Of a stretch of 64,000 bases of DNA, positions 56,248 through 62,308 are shown piece by piece. Position 1 is the first letter of the stretch, and the number at the start of each line of letters is the position of its first letter. The stretch comes from Sphingomonas sp. S-NIH.Pt15_0812 (GTDB lineage: Bacteria > Pseudomonadota > Alphaproteobacteria > Sphingomonadales > Sphingomonadaceae), in assembly GCF_003951315.1 (NCBI RefSeq), contig NZ_QLJH01000021.1, positions 1-64,000 on the forward strand. The letters run 5' to 3'. The notes under the pieces are model-generated. The model ran no database searches. It saw only the letters and a program-made list of their open reading frames with translations, and was not told the DNA's origin. Both the position numbers and the translations under genes were made by a program.

Positions 56248-56418
56248 ACGAAGCTGATGGTAGGCCATCAGCGATGTTACAAAAGCATCAATGTCGCGTC
56301 CGTATCATGCAACCATCTTCGGCCCGAGCTGGATCTCTTGTGGGAACGTGCTGGCCGCCTCACGACGGTAGATCGTTCCCCTGGGAATGCCGATGCGGGG
56401 GTGGGCAGACGTTTCGGT
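56245..56418 (-). pseudogene. AlpA-family phage regulator remnant with in-frame stop
   Basis: On the minus strand the frame reads TETSA...GIPRGTIYRREAASTFPQ...LGPKMVA, then TGA (56307-56305), then YGRDIDAFVTSLMAYHQLR and TAG (56247-56245). AlpA-type excisionase/regulator proteins have G-I-x-R-S/G-T-I-Y-R, then T-F-P, L-G-P-K-x-V-A/G-W and D-I-D-A; the TGA stands exactly where the conserved Trp (TGG) belongs. No convincing start for the N-terminus is seen, so it looks decayed. The rest of the 440-base gap between the flanking genes holds only the palindromes listed. Confidence 0.6.
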
Positions 56419-56505
56419 CCACCCTCCTTTCTGCCGCCCGCCCCCGGGTGTCGAAACGTGAATTGAGGCTGTAATTCGGTCGCACAAACTGCATATAGCT
56501 GCGTC

Positions 56506-57192
56506 ATGAGTGACGCGGTTTTTGGCATCGGCATCTACACCGCACCGGAGGCGGCACGGATGGTCGGCATGCAGCCGACGACGCTGCGCCGCTGGCTGCT
56601 TGGCTATGATCACGACGCGAAGCGAGAAGCGCCGCTATGGCAGGCGCAGTACGATCCTACGGATGACGAGGGCATGCTACTCGGCTTCAGAGATCTTGTG
56701 GAAGCGCGCATCGTCAATGCGTTGAGGGGCAAGAAGATCGGCTTGCCAACCATCCGTATCTGTCTTGATCGCGCCCGAGCAATCGTTGGACAGGAGCACC
56801 CTTTTTCGACCCGGCAATTCAAGACAGATGGGAAGACCATCTTTTTGGAAATTACGCGCGGCCTCGACGAGCCCCAGTTGATCGACCTCAAACGGAGCCA
56901 AGGTGTTTTTAGCCGAGTCGTTGCACCCACTCTAGACGATCTAGACTTTGGCAAGGACGGTGCAGAGCGCTGGTGGTTGCTGCATGGACGCCGGACCATC
57001 GTTGCAGACCCGGAGCGCTCGTTTGGACAGCCGATCATCGCGGAAAATGGAATGACGACGGCGCGTGTCGCTCAGGCTGTAGAAGCGGAGGGATCAGTTG
57101 AGAGGGTTGGAAAGATTTACGAGATCAAGCCGCGCCTAATTCGCGATGCGCTTGCGTATGAGAGCCAATTGGGACTTCGTAGGGCGGCGTGA
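56506..57192 (+). CDS. DUF433-family antitoxin-like protein
   Basis: A 228-residue protein with an N-terminal MerR/HTH-like region (GIYTAPEAARMVGMQPTTLRRWLLGY) and a C-terminal half containing FGQPIIAENGMTTARVAQAVEAEGSVERVGKIYEIKPRLIRDAL, the DUF433 signature (antitoxin partner domain). Its stop overlaps the start of the next gene by four bases (GTGA), the usual toxin-antitoxin layout. It probably binds DNA at its own promoter and neutralises the PIN-like partner. Confidence 0.75.
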   Translation: MSDAVFGIGIYTAPEAARMVGMQPTTLRRWLLGYDHDAKREAPLWQAQYDPTDDEGMLLGFRDLVEARIVNALRGKKIGLPTIRICLDRARAIVGQEHPFSTRQFKTDGKTIFLEITRGLDEPQLIDLKRSQGVFSRVVAPTLDDLDFGKDGAERWWLLHGRRTIVADPERSFGQPIIAENGMTTARVAQAVEAEGSVERVGKIYEIKPRLIRDALAYESQLGLRRAA

Positions 57193-57581
57193 AGCTGCTG
57201 GTCGATAACATGCTCCCGCCCCGCATGGCGCGCGGCCTTGGAGAATTGTTTAGCGACCAGCATGAGGTTGTTCACATCAGAGACAAGTTTCAGACCGGAA
57301 GCCTTCCTGATGCCGAATGGATAGAGCGGCTTGGTCGCGAGGGTGGCTGGTGCGTTTTGTCGGGTGACCGACGTATCGCAACAAAGAAGCCTTCGCGTGA
57401 GCTATTTAATCGATCGAACCTAGTCGGCTTCTTCCCGCTACCTGCTGTCCTTGGTCTGCCGTTGCACTCTATGACAGCGCGTATCCTGATGCTTTGGCCT
57501 TCAATGAATGACACCGCTCGCGTCATGGATCGCGGATGTTTTGACTTGGGAATCAAGGGAGGCCTGCGACCTGTTGGCTGA
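57189..57581 (+). CDS. PIN-like (DUF5615-type) toxin candidate
   Basis: A 130-residue protein from GTG: MKLLVDNMLPPRMARGLGELF supplies the first acidic residue (VDNMLPP), ...LPDAEWIERLGREGGWCVLSGDRRI the later ones (Asp in SGDRRI). This is the compact PIN-like fold that pairs with DUF433 proteins. A ribonuclease toxin role is inferred. It converges with the HTH-array gene (40 bases between stops). Confidence 0.7.
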   Translation: MKLLVDNMLPPRMARGLGELFSDQHEVVHIRDKFQTGSLPDAEWIERLGREGGWCVLSGDRRIATKKPSRELFNRSNLVGFFPLPAVLGLPLHSMTARILMLWPSMNDTARVMDRGCFDLGIKGGLRPVG

Positions 57582-57621
57582 TCCGCTCAGACGCAGCGTT
57601 CAGCCGAAATATCTACAATTA

Positions 57622-58716
57622 TCACCAAACCGTCGCACCCATCTCCTCCAGCCAATCGGCGGCGCTATCGTCTCGCATCACGTCCAGCAGCGTGAAGCCA
57701 TCATCCCCAATCTCGGCATCAATCGAACGATTGCGCCGGCTGTCTGTCAGCTTCTCGGCAATGCGCCATGCCTCGCGTCGGCCGCCCTTTCGTATCGCCT
57801 CAAGGTCCAGCCGTCCCTCCGCCATTGCGATCCACAGCTCAGAGATGGCGTCATCCCTGAGGTCGTCGGCCATGCCGCGCCCGATCGCGCCGAATATCGC
57901 CCGGTAGATAGGATCCCGGTGTGGGGTAATGGGCGGTTTCGCGGCGACACGGGTGGTCCCTTGAGTCGAGCGCCGCACCTTCGGCACGGGAGGTAAGCCT
58001 GTAGAAATTCGCCAAGCGGTGATGTTCTGTCTTGCAACCCCAATGTCCGTTGCAATCGCGGTATCGGCTAATCCATCGGCGTATAATACGAACGCGCGTC
58101 GCACCTTGCTTGAGGCAAGAAACTGGCGGGGTGCCTGACCTTTCGTTAGCAGCCATGACGGCGGCGGCGGTGCGGGTCTCGGATAGCGGCTGTTGGGATG
58201 GTCACGGAGGAACGCAGTTCGCCATTTCTCCAACGTCTTGCGGTTGATGCCTAGGCCCGCAGCAATCTTGCCAATCGTTATTTCGCGGGCGAAGAGTGCC
58301 ACCGCACGGCGCCTGCCGTCAGGCATAACGTAAAGCCGGGTGCCGATCGTTTTCCTGTTATGTCCACGGTTAAGTTGCGTCGGCAGTCCATGCACGTTCC
58401 GCCACTTCATGATGGCATGACCTGTTACACCAACGTACTCGGCGATCTGGATGTCGAGCCATCCCTGGTCATATAGCATGCGACGCTCTTCGTCGGCACT
58501 CTGCCCGGCGGCGATGGCAGCAGGGCTACGGGCTATCCGGGTCAGCTTCCCGACCTGCGGGAGATTGTGCCTTTGCCGCCATTTGATGATGGTCGATTTG
58601 TTGACGCCAACAGCATCTGCGATCGCACCATCCGCCATCCCCTGCTTGTAGAGGTCAAGACGGTTGTCTGGGGCCGGCCCATCTTGGATGTCGCTGGTGT
58701 CTCCACGCGTGGCCAT
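57622..58716 (-). CDS. Protein with four tandem HTH modules and a sigma-like C-terminus
   Basis: A 364-residue protein. Four similar about 32-residue modules occur at about 22-53, 80-112, 140-170 and 210-242, each with a Y/F-x-x-G/E-x-x-x-x-x-I-A-x-x-x-G-V-x-x-x-x-I-x-x-W-R core (for example GAIADAVGVNKSTIIKWRQ, QIAEYVGVTGHAIMKWRN, AIATDIGVARQNITAWRI). The C-terminal about 95 residues (DPIYRAIFGAIGRGMADDLRDD...ELWIAMAEG) resemble sigma-70 region 2. I know no named family with this layout. A phage late regulator or small-terminase-like DNA-binding protein are both possible. GAGG lies eight bases before the ATG. Confidence 0.7.
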   Translation of the reverse strand: MATRGDTSDIQDGPAPDNRLDLYKQGMADGAIADAVGVNKSTIIKWRQRHNLPQVGKLTRIARSPAAIAAGQSADEERRMLYDQGWLDIQIAEYVGVTGHAIMKWRNVHGLPTQLNRGHNRKTIGTRLYVMPDGRRRAVALFAREITIGKIAAGLGINRKTLEKWRTAFLRDHPNSRYPRPAPPPPSWLLTKGQAPRQFLASSKVRRAFVLYADGLADTAIATDIGVARQNITAWRISTGLPPVPKVRRSTQGTTRVAAKPPITPHRDPIYRAIFGAIGRGMADDLRDDAISELWIAMAEGRLDLEAIRKGGRREAWRIAEKLTDSRRNRSIDAEIGDDGFTLLDVMRDDSAADWLEEMGATVW

Positions 58717-58955
58717 GAAACGACCTCACAAGCTGCGGTGAACCCTAGGTAGAAAATGAGCCGGCGCCCGAACTTCTGGTCCGAGGATGGGTCGCAGCCA
58801 TCGCGACAAGAGGCGTTCGCGCCATCACGCCGCTTCAAGAGGGACATGCAGCCTCCGACTCGACAGACGGAGATATACCATGCTCAGTGGATGTCTGAAC
58901 TTGCAGAGGCCGGGCATGCAGCGCAGAAACAGCACGCCCGGCCTCCGGCGTTAGA

Positions 58956-59282
58956 TCACTGGCAAGCGTGCGCCGCCGCCGGCTTAGCCGACTGGTCCCG
59001 ATCGAACGCTGCGACTCGCCAAGGCTCGGCATCGTCATCGGATCCGCAGCGGGTCGTCACATTACACCAACGATAGCCGGGAGACATGCCACTCCGCATC
59101 TCGTCATCGCCGGCTTCGCATCGATCCTCTTCGGGTTCGTTGTCCGCGTCACCATCCAGATCGTCCATTCGCTCGATCATGCGACTGGTCAGCCGGGCGA
59201 GGATCGGGCGCGGCAGGCTGGGGATAACCGCTAGCAGCGCGTCCAGCGGCGTTGCACGGTAAGCAGGGGCATGGGAGGCCAT
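58956..59282 (-). CDS. Phage-type hypothetical protein (108 aa)
   Basis: Starts MASHAPAYRATPLDALLAVIPSLPRPILARLTSRMIERMDDLDGDADNEPEEDRC: an amphipathic helical N-terminus followed by an acidic tail. Similar short acidic proteins recur in sphingomonad prophages, by my recollection. The ATG shares one base with the stop of the preceding gene (TGATG). It is the last gene of the coupled operon. The stretch 58717-58955 between it and the HTH-array gene has no gene I can support. Confidence 0.6.
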   Translation of the reverse strand: MASHAPAYRATPLDALLAVIPSLPRPILARLTSRMIERMDDLDGDADNEPEEDRCEAGDDEMRSGMSPGYRWCNVTTRCGSDDDAEPWRVAAFDRDQSAKPAAAHACQ

Positions 59283-59902
59283 CACGCTTGACCCCCCAAC
59301 CGCGCCAGGTCGGCGCCCAAGGCTTCCCATGCGTGCGCGCTATCGGTCATGCTCGCGTCGGCGAAGCGGTCTTGGATCGCTTCCATCTTGTACGCGGCGG
59401 CCTGGATGGTGGGTGCTGGCGTCGCAATGAGTGCATCCATGGCGGTGCAATAGGCATCGACCGCCGCGTCCTCCCCCTCAATGCCGAGTGGCATGGCGTC
59501 GCTGATCGCACGCAAGCGCTCGTATTCGGCCCGTGCCTCCTGCCAGAGCCGTCCGGCATCCATCGCCAAGGCATCGGCGGCGGCCCTTATCAGGGTGTGC
59601 CCCATGCCCACGTCGAACGCGCCAAGGTCGATCGCCAACCTGCCGTCGATCGAAAGAGGCTGCGCATAGTGGGTGACGAACAGGAGCTTTACGGCAAGCT
59701 CAGCGCCTGATGCCGCGACATGGTTGGAGATGGCGCGGGCAGCGTCGGTCCAAGGGTTTTCAGGCCCTTCAATATTCGCGTCATGCGTCGCGACATAGCT
59801 TCCGATCGCAGCGGCGAGCGGCGGGGAGACAAGGCCCGCCGGGACCGCCGGTATGAAGAAGTAGCGGTCACCGGGCTGCGGCAGCTTGATTGCGAAGGTC
59901 AT
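59282..59902 (-). CDS. Phage-type hypothetical protein (206 aa)
   Basis: A mostly helical acidic protein (MTFAIKLPQPGDRYFFIPAV...) with no enzyme motif or membrane segment. GGGGAGAACG precedes the ATG at the right spacing, and the first four bases overlap the stop of the upstream gene (ATGA). Fifth gene of a six-gene operon. No family assignment. Confidence 0.65.
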   Translation of the reverse strand: MTFAIKLPQPGDRYFFIPAVPAGLVSPPLAAAIGSYVATHDANIEGPENPWTDAARAISNHVAASGAELAVKLLFVTHYAQPLSIDGRLAIDLGAFDVGMGHTLIRAAADALAMDAGRLWQEARAEYERLRAISDAMPLGIEGEDAAVDAYCTAMDALIATPAPTIQAAAYKMEAIQDRFADASMTDSAHAWEALGADLARLGGQA

Positions 59903-60255
59903 GCGACGTTCTCCCCGCGTAGGGCTTTGATGGCGTAGAGGATTGCCTCGTTCTGTTGCTCGCCAGATTTGGCGTATTGCAGCAGCCAGTCGGCATCCTC
60001 CCGCCGCGCGGCTTCATGATCGGACTCGTAGAGCAAGCCGAACGTGATAATCCCGACCCACAGGCGAATTTCAGCCACTCGCGGTCCAGTCTCTTCCGAC
60101 TGCATGATGCGATCTTCCGCGTCCCGCATTCGGTTCCAGAGCGGGTGATCAGCGCTGTCCGTTTCGTCGCCGCCAGTGCGTATCTCGTAGCGGATTGCCT
60201 TCCACTCGGAGAAGGCGGCTTCGGTGTCGGCGCTTTGGATAATGGTGCTTGCCAT
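59899..60255 (-). CDS. Phage-type hypothetical protein (118 aa)
   Basis: An acidic helical protein (MASTIIQSADTEAAFSEWKAIRYEI...) with DADWLLQYAKSGEQQNEAILYAIKALRG at its end. GGGAGG lies 9-14 bases upstream of the ATG. One base separates it from the previous stop. A much longer frame upstream overlaps the Tat-leader gene in a different frame and is discarded. Confidence 0.65.
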   Translation of the reverse strand: MASTIIQSADTEAAFSEWKAIRYEIRTGGDETDSADHPLWNRMRDAEDRIMQSEETGPRVAEIRLWVGIITFGLLYESDHEAARREDADWLLQYAKSGEQQNEAILYAIKALRGENVA

Positions 60256-60256
60256 G

Positions 60257-60886
60257 TCAGCGGCCTCCCATCTGCGCGATGCGGGCAGCATCGGCCACGA
60301 GGTACGGGAACCAGCCGTCCTCTGCTTCCATTTGGTTGGCGGCCATGAAAGACAGCTTCGCGTGAAGGTCGGCGGCGGTGTTGACAGGGTATTCAACAAC
60401 AGCGCCCTGCGCATCACCCCATGCGTAGACAAGCCGGTCAGACTCCTCGCAAGCAGCGGGGGCGGCAGACGCATTCCAAATACGTTGAGATGCACGCTGA
60501 CGGCGAATAGCAGCGGCGGTGAAGGTCCGATGTGGCTGGCAATGCTCCTTCGCGGCCGGTAGGCGGGCCGTGCCTTTGACAATGGCGCGGACGAAATTAA
60601 CGTCCGCCTCCACAGCGGTGCTGTACGTCTTCCCGCGAATGACAGTAGTTGTGTGAGGCAGTGACCCCATCTCGGCTCGCACGGCGTCGATCAAAGGGCT
60701 GTAGACGCCTGCCTGATAATCTTTGCAGGCCTTCTCAGCCGCGGCGTTGGCAGCGATCAGCGCTGCAAATGCAGGGCTAGGTCTGACCGGGGTGCTACGG
60801 GTGGCAGCGATAGCCGGCGCGATGAGGGCAGCGGTTGCCAACCCCGCCCCTCCAAGAAGGGCGCGGCGGGTGGTGTCAGTCTTCAT
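60257..60886 (-). CDS. Exported hypothetical protein with Tat-type leader (209 aa)
   Basis: N-terminus MKTDTTRRALLGGAGLATAALIAPAIA: twin arginine (T-R-R-A-L-L), hydrophobic core and an A-x-A type cleavage site near 28. The mature part is helical with four Cys (CKDY, HCQPH and CEES among them) and ends PVNTAADLHAKLSFMAANQME. GGAGGG precedes the ATG. Its leader is nearly identical to that of the gene immediately upstream, suggesting leader duplication. No enzyme family recognised. Confidence 0.65.
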   Translation of the reverse strand: MKTDTTRRALLGGAGLATAALIAPAIAATRSTPVRPSPAFAALIAANAAAEKACKDYQAGVYSPLIDAVRAEMGSLPHTTTVIRGKTYSTAVEADVNFVRAIVKGTARLPAAKEHCQPHRTFTAAAIRRQRASQRIWNASAAPAACEESDRLVYAWGDAQGAVVEYPVNTAADLHAKLSFMAANQMEAEDGWFPYLVADAARIAQMGGR

Positions 60887-60890
60887 GGGA

Positions 60891-61253
60891 TCAGCCCTCC
60901 AACGAGAGGAAAGGGGCAATGTCGATCAGCAGGGCGGCGGCATCGTTACCCGTGAGCATCATGCCTTCGCCATCAAGGGCGACTGGCAGCCGCAGCTTGG
61001 CGCGCGCCTCGGCGGCGTTCGCGGCAGGCGTTTCCAGTATGCGTTTCTCCAGCCTCGCAAGGCCGTCACAGGCGGCGTCCATCGCAGGGCTGTCGCTGTC
61101 GAGCGAGTTGGCATAGGCCAGCAGGCTGGCGCGCTCTTTGAGCCATGAGTGGTGACGATTAGCTGGGGGCATCGCGGAAAGCGGCGCGATTATGCCAACC
61201 CCGATCAGGCCAGCACCCCCCAAGAGAGTGCGGCGGGTATGGTCGTGTGCCAT
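60891..61253 (-). CDS. Exported hypothetical protein with Tat-type leader (120 aa)
   Basis: N-terminus MAHDHTRRTLLGGAGLIGVGIIAPLSA: again T-R-R-x-L-L-G-G-A-G-L. The mature part is about 90 residues, helical, with no Cys pair or cofactor motif that would require folded export. The ATG shares a base with the TAA of the 44-residue ORF (TAATG), so translation is coupled. Four bases separate its stop from the next ATG. Confidence 0.65.
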   Translation of the reverse strand: MAHDHTRRTLLGGAGLIGVGIIAPLSAMPPANRHHSWLKERASLLAYANSLDSDSPAMDAACDGLARLEKRILETPAANAAEARAKLRLPVALDGEGMMLTGNDAAALLIDIAPFLSLEG

Positions 61254-61387
61254 TAGATCCGGCCTCCCCGCAGATAGGTCGGCAGTTGCTGCAAGTGACG
61301 TTCCTGCGCGCTCAGCTTGCGCGTGGCAGCGCCGCCGCGGCGGATGGTCAGCACGGAACGTGCCGTGCTAAGGGTCACGATAGCCAT
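61253..61387 (-). CDS. 44-residue peptide at the head of the operon
   Basis: A short frame (MAIVTLSTARSVLTIRRGG...) with a strong AGGAG eight bases before the ATG and a TAATG junction with the next gene. It is basic (many Arg/Lys) with no membrane segment. Both the ribosome site and the stop-start overlap argue that it is translated. It could be a leader peptide that sets translation of the exported proteins or a small DNA-binding peptide. Function unknown. Confidence 0.6.
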   Translation of the reverse strand: MAIVTLSTARSVLTIRRGGAATRKLSAQERHLQQLPTYLRGGRI

Positions 61388-61468
61388 GAGCGATCTCCTA
61401 ACGATCGATTGTGGTCAGGCCCGGCGGTGGTGTTCGCTGCACCTCGTCGGGCCATTACCTCTTATGGG

Positions 61469-61540
61469 TAACGCTCACCGTTATGGTGGTGGTTAAACGT
61501 GTTGTCAACGCTCAGCGTTATATTGATGTGCGAGCGTTAT
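61469..61540. promoter_or_regulatory. Three operator-like repeats between divergent transcripts
   Basis: TAACG-CTCAC-CGTTA (61469-61483), CAACG-CTCAG-CGTTA (61506-61520) and a partial third, GAGCGTTAT (61532-61540), share an AACGCTSA/CGTTA core. Spacing is about 37 and 20 bases. They fill the gap between the six-gene operon and the XRE gene and are the likely binding sites of that regulator. Confidence 0.6.
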
Positions 61541-61557
61541 GATTGTAGGGCGGTGAC

Positions 61558-61800
61558 ATGCTTACGCCTTCAACGTGCCGTGCCGCCCGCGCTCTCGTCT
61601 CACTCGATCAAGCGGACGTTGCCGCGCGAGCTAGAGTTGGCGTCTCGACTGTCCGCAATTTCGAAGCCGGTCGTTCGGTGCCGATTGCTAACAACCTTGC
61701 GGCAATTCAGCGGGCGCTAGAGGCGGAAGGCGTGGAGTTTCTTGAGGCTGGCAACGCTCCCGGTCCTGGAGGCGCTGGCGTACGCTTCAAAGGCAACTGA
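61558..61800 (+). CDS. XRE-family HTH regulator
   Basis: An 80-residue Cro/CI-like protein: [42 protein letters not shown] contains the HTH (about 17-38), then [22 protein letters not shown], the common ending of this family. No oligomerisation or cleavage domain. It is divergent from the six-gene operon across a repeat-rich gap, so it is the likely repressor of both sides. TAGGGCGG lies upstream of the ATG. Confidence 0.88.
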   Translation: MLTPSTCRAARALVSLDQADVAARARVGVSTVRNFEAGRSVPIANNLAAIQRALEAEGVEFLEAGNAPGPGGAGVRFKGN

Positions 61801-61861
61801 CCGGACTTCACCCCTGAACCGGGACCGGCTAGCTTCGCGCCGACACGATCAGGGGCGATGG

Positions 61862-62248
61862 ATGCAGGATACAGGCAAGCTCATGGCCGCGCTCGGTATA
61901 GCCGGCTTTCTGTTCGCTATGTTCGTCATGCCTACCAGCGTTGACATGGGATTGCTTGGCGAACGCGTGGTCAACGCCAGCCTTCAACAGCGGCAGATGC
62001 TGGCGGCCATCGGATCGGCGGCGCTCTTTCTGGCGGGCTGTGTCCTCACGGCCGGCGGCGCGATCGTCTCGGCAGTAACAGCCGCTGCGCGTCCGGCGAC
62101 GGCTCCAGAGCATGACCGCGCAATGATGGAACGCCTGGGCATCGATCGGGCAGGGGCCGATTACCGATATGACGGCTTTCTCTACGGCCGCTTGTCCGAC
62201 GCGGTACAGGCGGCGGAACGCAAAGCGGCGGATCAACCGTCCGCCTAA
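61862..62248 (+). CDS. Small two-TM hypothetical protein
   Basis: A 128-residue protein with hydrophobic segments at about 7-24 and 46-73 separated by a short periplasmic-length loop, and a 55-residue polar C-terminus (FLYGRLSDAVQAAERKAADQ). Co-directional with the XRE gene, 61 bases downstream. AGGGG lies 8-12 bases before the start. It could be a holin- or superinfection-type membrane protein, but nothing in the sequence proves this. Confidence 0.6.
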   Translation: MQDTGKLMAALGIAGFLFAMFVMPTSVDMGLLGERVVNASLQQRQMLAAIGSAALFLAGCVLTAGGAIVSAVTAAARPATAPEHDRAMMERLGIDRAGADYRYDGFLYGRLSDAVQAAERKAADQPSA

Positions 62249-62255
62249 CTCACGA

Positions 62256-62288
62256 GGTGGGGGCGACCTATTATATCGCCGCCCCACC
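62256..62288. terminator. Stem-loop between convergent genes
   Basis: GGTGGGGGCGA, loop CCTATTATA, TCGCCGCCCCACC: a long GC-rich stem with small mismatches between the two-TM gene and the tape-measure gene, which converge. No long T-run on either side. Confidence 0.55.
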
Positions 62289-62308
62289 ATCTTCCACCAA
62301 ACTGCGCC

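Noticed and set aside
56194..56466. Plus-strand ORF of 90 codons
   Set aside because: It is antisense to the AlpA-like remnant and crosses the stem-loop; no ribosome site or domain.
58756..59076. Plus-strand ORF of 106 codons between the HTH-array gene and the 108-aa gene
   Set aside because: It overlaps a well-supported minus-strand gene by 121 bases, has only a weak ribosome site (AGGTAG) and no recognisable domain. It could still be real in its first 65 codons.
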